A stretch of 15,930 nt of DNA from Rhodospirillales bacterium (lineage in GTDB: Bacteria > Pseudomonadota > Alphaproteobacteria > Rhodospirillales > 2-02-FULL-58-16): NCBI GenBank assembly GCA_021775195.1, contig JAJFIG010000350.1:1-15930 (forward strand), written 5' to 3'. Shown one piece after another: positions 7,352 through 14,192 of this stretch (position 1 is its first letter; each line of letters opens with the position of its first letter). The translations under genes were made by a program, and so were the position numbers. Under the pieces are notes generated by a model. The model saw only the letters and a list, made by a program, of their open reading frames with translations. It ran no database searches and was not told the origin of the DNA.

Positions 7352-7365
7352 TTGATCCAGATCAG
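7352..7365 (-). promoter_or_regulatory. FNR/FixK-type activator box
   Basis: Plus strand reads TTGAT-CCAG-ATCAG, matching nine of ten positions of TTGAT-N4-ATCAA, the site of FNR, FixK/AadR and related Crp-family regulators in alphaproteobacteria. It lies upstream of the binding-protein gene at a class II activator position relative to TAGGGT (7324-7329). It is about 200 bp upstream of the dppA promoter candidate, too far for standard activation there. Control by oxygen or nitric oxide is inferred. Confidence 0.55.
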
Positions 7366-7564
7366 TTTTCCGCCGGTTTCAAGGTAGCCCGATCGTCAGG
7401 ATAACGGAGGTCAATCAGCCAAATTTCCGTAAAATCAGGTTGTTGACGTGAATTATCACCCGAAGGTTGAATTGCGAAATTTCAAGGATGGGGCGACAGG
7501 TTCGGATTTGCCGACCGGCAGCGGGCAGGGCGAGGGCACTCAACCTTGGGTGCGAAACCGCCGC

Positions 7565-7593
7565 TTGACGACTCAAAGTATGGTATACAGTAT
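7565..7593 (+). promoter_or_regulatory. Candidate promoter of dppA
   Basis: TTGACG (7565-7570, five of six to the -35 consensus) is followed 17 nt later by CAGTAT (7588-7593), which matches the -10 at A2 and T6 but is otherwise poor. The adjacent TATACA (7584-7589) is a better -10 but with a spacer of only 13. Transcription would begin near 7600, giving a leader of about 175 nt. The GTAT repeats overlap the -10 area. Confidence 0.45.
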
Positions 7594-7594
7594 G
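7577..7594 (+). promoter_or_regulatory. GTAT repeat cluster, candidate operator
   Basis: AGTATG (7577-7582), the palindrome GTATAC (7583-7588) and a second AGTATG (7589-7594) are placed end to end, so two identical direct repeats frame a 6-bp palindrome. Many GntR/FadR-family regulators use GTATAC-centred sites, and NanR binds GGTATA repeats. It covers the likely -10 region of dppA, where a bound protein would repress. No regulator gene lies in the window. Confidence 0.45.
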
Positions 7595-7661
7595 CAAGGT
7601 TACCGTCTGCCCAACCTGTCAGCCCGTGGGGGAGTCTCGCCGGGGAGGAGGACGTCCCGCG

Positions 7662-7682
7662 CCACCGGTTCGATACCGGCGG
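7662..7682 (+). other. Hairpin in the dppA leader
   Basis: CCACCGG (7662-7668) and CCGGCGG (7676-7682) form a stem of six pairs with one A-C mismatch around a 7-nt loop TTCGATA. The loop resembles a tRNA T-arm, but no D-arm, anticodon arm or acceptor stem surrounds it. It would be part of the long dppA leader RNA. Function unknown. Confidence 0.4.
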
Positions 7683-7775
7683 TTCGAGGACATCATCCTA
7701 ACCGGGTGACGGGCAATTGTTTTTGGGGAGGCAAGTAACCGATCAAGATACGAAAACATTGGGAGGACCAAATCT

Positions 7776-9401
7776 ATGTCGATCAAAGGAAGGTTTACCC
7801 GAACGAGCGGCCTGGGACTCGTCCTGGCCGCCGGACTCGCCATGGCCGCCGCATCGCCGGCCGAGGCCAAGACTTTCAAGTGGGCGTTCCAGGGCGATCC
7901 CGTCAGCATGGACCCCTACACCATCAACGAGACCCTGACGCTGGGGTTCATCGGCAACATCTATGAAAGCCTGATCCGCCGCCGCAAGGACCTTTCCATC
8001 GAACCGGCGCTGGCGGAATCCTGGGAAACGGTGAAACCCGACGTCTGGCGCTTCCACTTGCGCAAGAACGTGAAATTCCATGACGGCACGCCGTTCACGG
8101 CCAAAGACGTGGTCTTCTCGTGGAAGCGGACCCTGAGCCAGGGCTCGGACGTCAAGACCTTCGTTTCCGGCATCAAGGACATCAAGGTCCTCGACGACCA
8201 CACCATCGACATCGTCACCGCCGGACCGCGGCCGATCTTCACCAGCGAGATTCCCTTCTGGTACATCATGTCGGAGGATTGGGCGAAGAAGAACAAGGCG
8301 GTCGAGGTCGGCAAGCTGACCACGGAAGCGGAAAACTACGCCAACCGTCACGCCAACGGGACCGGCCCGTTCATCCTGAAAAGCCGCGAACCCGGGGTCA
8401 AGACCGTGGTCGTCCCCAATCCCAACTGGTGGGACAAGGCGACTCACAACATCACCGAGGGCATCCTGACGCCGATCAAGTCGCCGGCGACGCGGGTGGC
8501 GGCACTGCTGTCCGGGGAACTGGACATGATGTATCCGGCGCCGACACAGGACGTGAACCGGATCAAGGGAACCAAGGGGCTGGCCATGCTGGAAGGCCCG
8601 GAGGCACGGACCATCTTCCTCGGCTTCGACCTGCAGCGGGACGAGCTTCTGTACTCCAACATCAAGGGCAAGAACCCGCTCAAGGACGTGCGGGTGCGCA
8701 AGGCCATGTACCAGGCGCTGGACATGAACGCGATCAAGAAGAAGGTGATGCGCGGCAACTCGTGGCCGGCGGCACTGCTGATCGCGCCCCAGATCAACGG
8801 CTTCAAGAAGGAGCTCAACACACGCTTTGCCTACGACCCGAAGGCGTCGAAGAAGCTGCTGGCCGCCGCCGGTTATCCCAACGGCTTCGAGATCGTCCTC
8901 GATTGCCCCAACGACCGCTACGTCAACGACGAAGCCATATGCCTGGCGGCGTCAGCGATGCTGGCCAAGGTCGGCGTCAAGGTGAAGGTCAATGCCCAGA
9001 CCAAGGCCAAGCACTTCGGCAAGATCAAGCGCGAAGACACCAGCTTCTACCTGCTGGGCTGGACGCCGAGCACGTTCGACGTCCACAACGTCTTCTACAA
9101 CAACGTCAAGACACGCCCGGCCTACCTGCCCAAGGGCGTCGAACCGCAGCCGGGCCAGGGCCAGTGGAACTGCGGTATTTATTCCAACACCGAAGTGGAC
9201 AAGCTGATCGAACTGGTGGCCAACGAAATCGACCCGGCGAAACGCCAGGGTATGATCTCCAAGATGATGACCATCCACAAGAACGAGATCGGTCACATCC
9301 CCCTGCATCAGCAGCCGCTGAGCTGGGCCAAGAAGGCGAGCATCGATCTCTTCCAGTCGCCGGACAACACGTTCCAACTGCGCTGGGTGACGGTCAAATA
9401 A
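7776..9401 (+). CDS. dppA: ABC transporter substrate-binding protein, dipeptide/oligopeptide family (SBP_bac_5)
   Basis: Encodes 541 residues, the usual size of DppA/OppA-type periplasmic proteins. A signal peptide with hydrophobic stretch (about 12-26) ends at SPAEA, cleavage after residue 31. The family opening FKWAFQGDPVSMDPY, the motif FHDGTPFTAKDV (101-112), the NGTGPF segment, VRKAMYQALDM and a C-terminal IPLHQQ all fit cluster C binding proteins. It would capture a small peptide, amide or similar solute for the permease encoded downstream. The start has a strong ribosome site, GGGAGGA, 9 nt upstream at 7761-7767 and a long leader behind it. A strong terminator separates it from dppB, so it is probably made in excess over the membrane parts. 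The symbol names the family; actual substrate unknown. Confidence 0.93.
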   Translation: MSIKGRFTRTSGLGLVLAAGLAMAAASPAEAKTFKWAFQGDPVSMDPYTINETLTLGFIGNIYESLIRRRKDLSIEPALAESWETVKPDVWRFHLRKNVKFHDGTPFTAKDVVFSWKRTLSQGSDVKTFVSGIKDIKVLDDHTIDIVTAGPRPIFTSEIPFWYIMSEDWAKKNKAVEVGKLTTEAENYANRHANGTGPFILKSREPGVKTVVVPNPNWWDKATHNITEGILTPIKSPATRVAALLSGELDMMYPAPTQDVNRIKGTKGLAMLEGPEARTIFLGFDLQRDELLYSNIKGKNPLKDVRVRKAMYQALDMNAIKKKVMRGNSWPAALLIAPQINGFKKELNTRFAYDPKASKKLLAAAGYPNGFEIVLDCPNDRYVNDEAICLAASAMLAKVGVKVKVNAQTKAKHFGKIKREDTSFYLLGWTPSTFDVHNVFYNNVKTRPAYLPKGVEPQPGQGQWNCGIYSNTEVDKLIELVANEIDPAKRQGMISKMMTIHKNEIGHIPLHQQPLSWAKKASIDLFQSPDNTFQLRWVTVK

Positions 9402-9424
9402 GCCGGCATCCGGCATCGTGAGCG

Positions 9425-9452
9425 AGGCCCGGGCCACCGGCCCGGGCCTTTT
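9425..9452 (+). terminator. Intrinsic terminator between dppA and dppB
   Basis: GGCCCGGGCC (9426-9435) and its exact complement (9439-9448) form a 10-bp all-GC stem over a 3-nt loop ACC, extended by an A-T pair and followed by TTTT (9449-9452). It begins 24 nt after the dppA stop. The T-run is short, so some read-through into dppB is likely. A possible restart for dppB is TATAGT (9473-9478), but no good -35 precedes it. Confidence 0.85.
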
Positions 9453-9505
9453 CGCGCCGCTTCCCCGTCGTCTATAGTCTTCGTCCCCAGGGAGGGGGAA
9501 ACCGG

Positions 9506-10498
9506 GTGGCTGCCTATATCGTCCGACGCATTCTGCAGGCCATCGTCGTCATGCTGACGGTGGCGCTGATCGCGTTCTCGCTGTTCCGCTTCGTCGGCGA
9601 CCCCATACTGGCGCTGGTCGGCCAGGACACGACGCTGGAGGAGCAGGCCGAGCTGCGCAAGGAACTGGGCCTGACCGACCCGGTGGTGGTCCAGTTCGCC
9701 CGCTTCGTCGGCAACGTGGCCCGGGGCGAATTGGGGATTTCCTACGGCCAGCGGCGGCCGGTCATCGACATGTTCAAGGAACGCCTGCCGGCGACGCTGG
9801 AGCTCAGCCTGCTGTCGGCGGTGCTGGCCATCGGCATCGGCATCCCCATGGGCATATACAGCGGCCTTCACCGGGACGGCTGGCTGAGCCGCGTCTTCCA
9901 GACGGTGTCGCTGGTCGGCATCTCGCTGCCGCCGTTCCTGGTCGGCATCCTGCTGATCTACCTGTTCGCCGTCTTCATCGGCGTGCTGCCGTCCCAGGGG
10001 CGGGGCGACACCGTGCAACTGGGGTGGTGGTCGACGGGTCTACTTACCTGGTCGGGGATCAAGTCGCTGATCCTGCCGGCGATCACCCTCGGCCTATTCC
10101 AGATGACCCTGATCATGCGCCTGGTGCGCTCCGAGATGCTCGAAGTGCTGCGCACCGATTACATCAAGTTCGCCCGCGCCCGTGGCCTCAAAAACCGGGT
10201 GGTCAATTTCGGCCATGCGCTGAAGAACACCCTGGTCCCTGTGATCACCGTGACCGGCCTGCAGGTGGGCTCCATCGTCGCCTTCGCCGTGATCACCGAG
10301 ACGGTGTTCCAGTGGCCGGGGCTAGGGTTCCTGTTCCTGCAGTCGGTGCAGACGGTGGATATCCCGGTGATGGCGGCCTACCTGGTGTTCGTCGCCGCCT
10401 TCTTCGTCATCATCAACCTGATCGTCGACCTGCTTTATTACGTCATCGACCCGAGGCTCCGCCTCGACCGCACCACGTCCAGCGACCACGGCGGGTGA
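9506..10498 (+). CDS. dppB: ABC transporter permease, DppB/OppB family
   Basis: Encodes 330 residues and opens AAYIVRRILQAIVVMLTVALIAF, the typical first helix of DppB-type permeases. About six membrane segments follow. The large periplasmic loop after helix 1 (LRKELGLTDPVVVQF, GELGISY) and the EAA-type coupling loop around DYIKFARARGLKNRVV (218-233), which contacts the ATPase subunits, are both present. The C-terminal YYVIDPRLRL is a family hallmark. The start is GTG at 9506, supported by GGAGGGGG at 9491-9498; no ATG fits the first helix. It pairs with dppC, 11 nt downstream, to form the membrane channel of the importer. Confidence 0.93.
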   Translation: MAAYIVRRILQAIVVMLTVALIAFSLFRFVGDPILALVGQDTTLEEQAELRKELGLTDPVVVQFARFVGNVARGELGISYGQRRPVIDMFKERLPATLELSLLSAVLAIGIGIPMGIYSGLHRDGWLSRVFQTVSLVGISLPPFLVGILLIYLFAVFIGVLPSQGRGDTVQLGWWSTGLLTWSGIKSLILPAITLGLFQMTLIMRLVRSEMLEVLRTDYIKFARARGLKNRVVNFGHALKNTLVPVITVTGLQVGSIVAFAVITETVFQWPGLGFLFLQSVQTVDIPVMAAYLVFVAAFFVIINLIVDLLYYVIDPRLRLDRTTSSDHGG

Positions 10499-10509
10499 GA
10501 GGCGACGGC

Positions 10510-11442
10510 ATGAGCACCCTCGTACGCACTCGCGAAAGCCTGTACCGCATCATCGACAGCGACATCTTCTACAGTTTCCGTAGCTCACCGGTGACCGTCG
10601 GCGCCGCCATCGTCACCCTGATCCTGGTCCTCGGCGCCATCTTCGCGCCCTTGGTCACGCCCCACGACCCCTACGACCTGGAGGCCCTCAACCTGATGGA
10701 CGCCTTCAACCCGCCGGTCTGGTACGAGGACGGCACCTGGTCCTTCATGCTCGGAACCGACGATCAGGGCCGGGGCATCTTATCGGCCATCGTCTACGGC
10801 ATGCGGCTGTCGCTCTGGGTGGGGCTGGTCGCGGTGCTGTTCTCGGGCGTCATCGGGGTGGCGCTGGGGCTGGTCGCCGGCTACGTCGGCGGCAACACGG
10901 ACGCGGTCATCATGCGGGTGGCCGAGGTCCAACTGACCTTTCCGGCGATCCTGATCGCGCTGCTCATCGACGGGGTCCTGCGCGGTATCCTGCCGCCGTT
11001 CATGATCGAGGAACTGGCGATCTGGGTGGTGATCGTCTCCATCGGCATTTCCGGCTGGCCCCAGTACGCCCGCACCGTGCGCGCCTCGACCATCGTCGAG
11101 AACAACAAGGAATACGTCCACGCCGCGGTCCTGACCGGCATCCACCCGGCGATGATCATGATCCGCCACGTGCTGCCCAACGTCATGGGGCCGGTGCTGG
11201 TGATCGCCACCATCCAGCTCGCCATCGCCATCATCAACGAGGCGACACTGTCGTTCCTGGGGGTCGGAATCCCGGTCACCGAGCCGTCGCTGGGCACGCT
11301 GCTCCGGGTCGGCAACAACTTCCTGTTCTCGGGCGAATGGTGGATCACCGTCTTCCCCGGGGTGGCGCTGGCGCTGCTGGTCATTGCCGTCAACCTGGTG
11401 GGGGATTGGATGCGCGACGCCTTCAATCCGAAGCTGCGCTGA
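10510..11442 (+). CDS. dppC: ABC transporter permease, DppC/OppC family
   Basis: Encodes 310 residues. The cytoplasmic N-terminus (1-25) is followed by helix 1 (about 28-49), the conserved FMLGTDDQGRGILSAIVYGMRLSL segment (from 79), four to five more helices, and the coupling loop EYVHAAVLTGIHPAMIMIRHVLPN (201-224). The protein ends VGDWMRDAFNPKLR, the standard OppC/DppC finish. The ATG at 10510 is chosen because it fits this architecture and lies 11 nt after dppB with GAGAGG upstream; the frame is open further 5' only as a shadow of dppB. It forms the heterodimeric channel with DppB. Its stop overlaps the dppD start by one base (TGATG). Confidence 0.93.
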   Translation: MSTLVRTRESLYRIIDSDIFYSFRSSPVTVGAAIVTLILVLGAIFAPLVTPHDPYDLEALNLMDAFNPPVWYEDGTWSFMLGTDDQGRGILSAIVYGMRLSLWVGLVAVLFSGVIGVALGLVAGYVGGNTDAVIMRVAEVQLTFPAILIALLIDGVLRGILPPFMIEELAIWVVIVSIGISGWPQYARTVRASTIVENNKEYVHAAVLTGIHPAMIMIRHVLPNVMGPVLVIATIQLAIAIINEATLSFLGVGIPVTEPSLGTLLRVGNNFLFSGEWWITVFPGVALALLVIAVNLVGDWMRDAFNPKLR

Positions 11443-12422
11443 TGGCCGAGCCGCTTTTGAAAGTCGAGAACCTCAGGGTCGAGTTCCCGACCCGGCGGGG
11501 CACGCTGTGTGCCGTCGACGACGTCAGCTTCCATATCCAACCGGGCGAGGTCCTGGGCGTGGTCGGCGAGTCGGGAGCCGGAAAATCGATGACCGGCATC
11601 GCCGTGATCGGCCTTCTCGAAGCGCCGGGGCGCATCGCCGGGGGCCGGATCGTGCTCGAGGGGCAGCGCATCGACGACCTGCCCTACGAGGAAAAACGCA
11701 AACTCCGCGGGCGCAAGATCGGCGCTATTTTCCAGGACCCGCTGACCAGCCTGAACCCCCTCTACACCGTCGAGCGGCAGCTGATCGAGACCATCCGCAC
11801 CCACCTGGAGGTGAGCGAGAGCGAGGCCTTCGAGCGCGCCGTCAGCCTGCTCCGGGAAGTCGGCATTCCGGCCCCCGAGCAGCGCATCAAGCATTATCCG
11901 CACCAGTTCTCCGGCGGCATGCGCCAGCGGGTGGTGATCGCCCTGGCGCTGTGCGCCGAACCCAGCCTGATCATCGCCGACGAGCCGACGACGGCGCTGG
12001 ACGTCTCCATCCAGGCGCAGATCATCACGCTGCTGAAACGCCTCTGCCGGGACCACGGCACCTCGGTCATGCTGGTGACTCACGACATGGGGGTGATCGC
12101 CGAGACCGCGCACCGGGTCGCCGTCATGTACGCCGGGCGCCTGGTCGAGGTCGGCCCGGTCAAGGACGTGGTCCGCAACCCGTCCCACCCTTACACCGCG
12201 GGGCTCATGGCCTCGATCCCGGTGATCGGGCGCAAGGTCGAGAACCTGTCGCAGATCGACGGTAGCATGCCGCGCCTCAACGCCATACCCGAGGGATGCG
12301 CCTTCAGCCCGCGCTGCCCCCAGGTCATGGAGCGCTGCCGCCGGGAGCGGCCGCCCCTCGATACCCGGGGCCGGACCGAGGTCTCGTGCTGGCTGCACGC
12401 CGGGGAGAGCGTCGATGCCTGA
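11442..12422 (+). CDS. dppD: ABC transporter ATP-binding protein, DppD/OppD family
   Basis: Encodes 326 residues. Visible nucleotide-binding parts: Walker A GESGAGKS (42-49), Q-loop FQDPLTSLNP with Q98, signature FSGGM (156-160), Walker B LIIADE (176-181) and switch H214. The C-terminal oligopeptide extension (from about residue 232) holds C286, C292, C299 and C316; this four-cysteine pattern is shared by DppD/OppD/OppF proteins and has been linked to an iron-sulfur cluster in some members. The ATG at 11442 overlaps the dppC stop by 1 nt, so the genes are translationally coupled. It powers import together with DppF. Confidence 0.94.
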   Translation: MAEPLLKVENLRVEFPTRRGTLCAVDDVSFHIQPGEVLGVVGESGAGKSMTGIAVIGLLEAPGRIAGGRIVLEGQRIDDLPYEEKRKLRGRKIGAIFQDPLTSLNPLYTVERQLIETIRTHLEVSESEAFERAVSLLREVGIPAPEQRIKHYPHQFSGGMRQRVVIALALCAEPSLIIADEPTTALDVSIQAQIITLLKRLCRDHGTSVMLVTHDMGVIAETAHRVAVMYAGRLVEVGPVKDVVRNPSHPYTAGLMASIPVIGRKVENLSQIDGSMPRLNAIPEGCAFSPRCPQVMERCRRERPPLDTRGRTEVSCWLHAGESVDA

Positions 12423-13458
12423 ACGACAGCCGCTGCTCCGGGTCGAGGGCCTGGCCCATTACTTCGACGTCTCGCCGCCGCTGCTCAACCGCGTGTTCGA
12501 GGGCAAGAAACGGTTGTTCCTGAAGGCGGTGGACGACGTCAGCTTCCACATCAAACCGGGCGAGACCTTCGCCCTGGTGGGCGAATCGGGGTGCGGCAAG
12601 TCGACGGTGGCGCGGCTCATCGTGCGCCTCTACGATCCCATGCGCGGAACCATAGAGTTCGAGGGCCAGGACATCAGCCATGTGGAATCGCGGAAGGACT
12701 TCCTCAACTTCCGGCGCAAGGCGCAGATGATCTTCCAGGACCCCTACGCCAGCCTCAACCCGCGCTGGCGGGTGCGGGACATCGTCGGCGAACCGATCCG
12801 CGCCTTCGGCCTGCTCAAGGACGGCGAGACCCTCGACGGCCGGGTTGGGGTGCTGCTGAACCAGGTCGGCCTGAGCCCTAGCGACGGCGACAAGTATCCG
12901 CACGAATTCTCCGGTGGCCAGCGCCAGCGCATCTCCATCGCCCGGGCGCTATCGAGCAACCCGGACTTCCTGGTCTGCGACGAGCCGACGTCGGCGCTCG
13001 ACGTCTCGGTGCAGGCGCAAATCCTCAACCTGATGAAACAACTGCAGCGGGACCTGGGGCTGACCTACCTTTTCATTTCCCACGATCTGGCGGTGGTCTA
13101 TCACATGGCCGACCACGTCGGGGTCATGTACCTGGGGCGGCTGGCCGAGGTCGCCGATTCCCAATCGCTCTTCACCCGTCCCCGCCACCCCTACACCCGG
13201 CTGCTGCTCGACGCCCTGCCGGATCTCGAGAACGTCGGCCGCGAGCGGACGCCGGTCGCCGGCGAGGTGCCGAACCCGATCAACCCGCCGCCGGGCTGCG
13301 GCTTTCATCCCCGCTGCCCCTTCGCCAGCGAGCGCTGCCGCAGCGAGCGCCCGGAGTTGATGGCGGTGGACGATGGGTTCGTCTCGTGCCACGCGGTCGA
13401 GGAAGGGCGCATGCCCGAGGGCATCGAACTGCCGCCGCTGGCGGAAACTCCCGACTAA
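12415..13458 (+). CDS. dppF: ABC transporter ATP-binding protein, DppF/OppF family
   Basis: Encodes 347 residues. Walker A GESGCGKS (56-63), Q108 in [14 protein letters not shown], signature FSGGQ (165-169), Walker B FLVCDE (185-190) and H223 are all intact, so it should hydrolyse ATP. The C-terminal domain carries C295, C301, C308 and C325. An insertion before Walker A (about 18-37, [15 protein letters not shown]) is typical of OppF-like proteins acting as partners to a DppD. It overlaps dppD by 8 nt with GGGGAGAG as ribosome site (12402-12409). It is the last gene of the importer and overlaps by 4 nt, tail to tail, with the cysteine hydrolase gene. Confidence 0.94.
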   Translation: MPERQPLLRVEGLAHYFDVSPPLLNRVFEGKKRLFLKAVDDVSFHIKPGETFALVGESGCGKSTVARLIVRLYDPMRGTIEFEGQDISHVESRKDFLNFRRKAQMIFQDPYASLNPRWRVRDIVGEPIRAFGLLKDGETLDGRVGVLLNQVGLSPSDGDKYPHEFSGGQRQRISIARALSSNPDFLVCDEPTSALDVSVQAQILNLMKQLQRDLGLTYLFISHDLAVVYHMADHVGVMYLGRLAEVADSQSLFTRPRHPYTRLLLDALPDLENVGRERTPVAGEVPNPINPPPGCGFHPRCPFASERCRSERPELMAVDDGFVSCHAVEEGRMPEGIELPPLAETPD

Positions 13459-14099
13459 TGTTTATTACGGCGGCGCCAGTCCTCGATCTCGGCGATGACC
13501 TCGTCGGCGGACGAGATGTCGGCGTAGCGCCGCTCGACGTCGCGCAGGTTGTCACGGTGCGGCCCCTCCTCGTGATCGCCGACGCAGTCCTCGGGGACGA
13601 TGGTGCGGTAGCCGTACTGGAAACTGTCGATGACGCTGGCGCGGATACAGCCGCTGGTGACGCAGCCGGTGACGATGACGGTGTCGACCCGCTCCTTGAT
13701 GAAGAAGGGGACGACGGGGGTGAGAAAGAAGATCGAGGGGCCGGTCTTGCACACGGCGACGTCGTAGCCGGGGTCGTAGATGCGGGGTTCGATCTCGGTC
13801 GCCGGGGCGCCGTGGATGAACTCGCGGGTCGCCGGCACCTTCCAGTGGGGTGTGTCCCGTTCGCCGGTGTAGGCGGTGTAGCAGGTGGCGACGGGAACCC
13901 CGCAGCGCCGGGCGACGTCGAGGAGGCGGGCGGTGTTGGCGACGCCGCGCTCGATCAGGGGCGCGCCGCCAAGGGGATACTGGGCGTCGGTGAACCCGAC
14001 CTGGAAATCGACAACGACGATCCCCGGCTTTTCACCGAAGCCGATGGGGAGCGAGCCGTAGCCCCGCTCGGCGAAGGCATCCCTGGTAGTATCGGTCAT
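13455..14099 (-). CDS. Isochorismatase-like cysteine hydrolase (N-carbamoylsarcosine amidase-related)
   Basis: Encodes 214 residues of the isochorismatase-like fold, cytoplasmic, no signal peptide. The catalytic triad of this family is visible: D31 in VVVDFQVGF, K118 in VAVCKTGPSIFF, and nucleophile C151 in TGCVTSGCIRAS, with the cis-peptide region just before it. This layout is closest to N-carbamoylsarcosine amidases and related C-N hydrolases (nicotinamidase, maleamate amidase) rather than true isochorismatases, which lack the cysteine. The expected reaction is hydrolysis of an amide or carbamoyl bond; the substrate is unknown. The start at 14099 fits the family length, with GGGGA about 7 nt upstream; the open frame continues far upstream only as a shadow of the M20 gene. 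It is divergent from the M20 amidohydrolase and convergent with dppF. Confidence 0.87.
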   Translation of the reverse strand: MTDTTRDAFAERGYGSLPIGFGEKPGIVVVDFQVGFTDAQYPLGGAPLIERGVANTARLLDVARRCGVPVATCYTAYTGERDTPHWKVPATREFIHGAPATEIEPRIYDPGYDVAVCKTGPSIFFLTPVVPFFIKERVDTVIVTGCVTSGCIRASVIDSFQYGYRTIVPEDCVGDHEEGPHRDNLRDVERRYADISSADEVIAEIEDWRRRNKH

Positions 14100-14192
14100 G
14101 GCGGATCCCCATTTTCCATGTTGGCGGACACCGGTCCGTGGGCCACCAACCGTAGCATGAAAATAATCGAGATTGAGTAGGAGTTCGCTGCC
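14100..14192. promoter_or_regulatory. Divergent promoter region between the hydrolase and M20 genes
   Basis: This 93-bp gap must carry start signals for both genes. It contains an inverted repeat CGGAC-ACCG-GTCCG (14125-14138), a possible operator, and an AT-rich stretch (14157-14176). AGGAG (14179-14183) serves the M20 start 9 nt later. I cannot place a convincing -35/-10 pair on either strand. Confidence 0.4.

Larger units (their letters stand above)
7252..7775. other. 524-bp divergent regulatory region without a credible gene
   Basis: Separates the minus-strand binding-protein/GGDEF-EAL unit from the plus-strand ABC importer. The part from about 7260 to 7600 is noticeably richer in A/T than the genes. 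From the minus-strand start outward it holds a -10-like TAGGGT (7329-7324), a short inverted repeat GTTTCC-TT-GGAAAC (7333-7346), an FNR/FixK-like box (7352-7365), then AT-rich DNA, the TTGACG promoter and GTAT repeats (7565-7594), and a leader of roughly 175 nt before dppA with one hairpin. Open frames of 60 and 96 codons exist here but look random in composition and lack ribosome sites. I recognise no known riboswitch. Confidence 0.75.

Noticed and set aside
7655..7690. tRNA-like T-arm (GGTTCGATACC)
   Set aside because: Only the T-arm-like hairpin is present; no matching acceptor stem, anticodon arm or D-arm can be built around it.
7448..7738. Open frames of 96 codons (plus) and 60 codons (minus, 7415-7597) in the regulatory gap
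   Set aside because: No ribosome sites, irregular composition, no recognisable motif, and they overlap the promoter elements.
14157..14180. Seven-codon leader frame MKIIEIE ahead of the M20 gene
   Set aside because: No ribosome site precedes it and the sequence has no attenuator-like codon run; its TAG overlapping the AGGAG of the M20 gene is probably chance.
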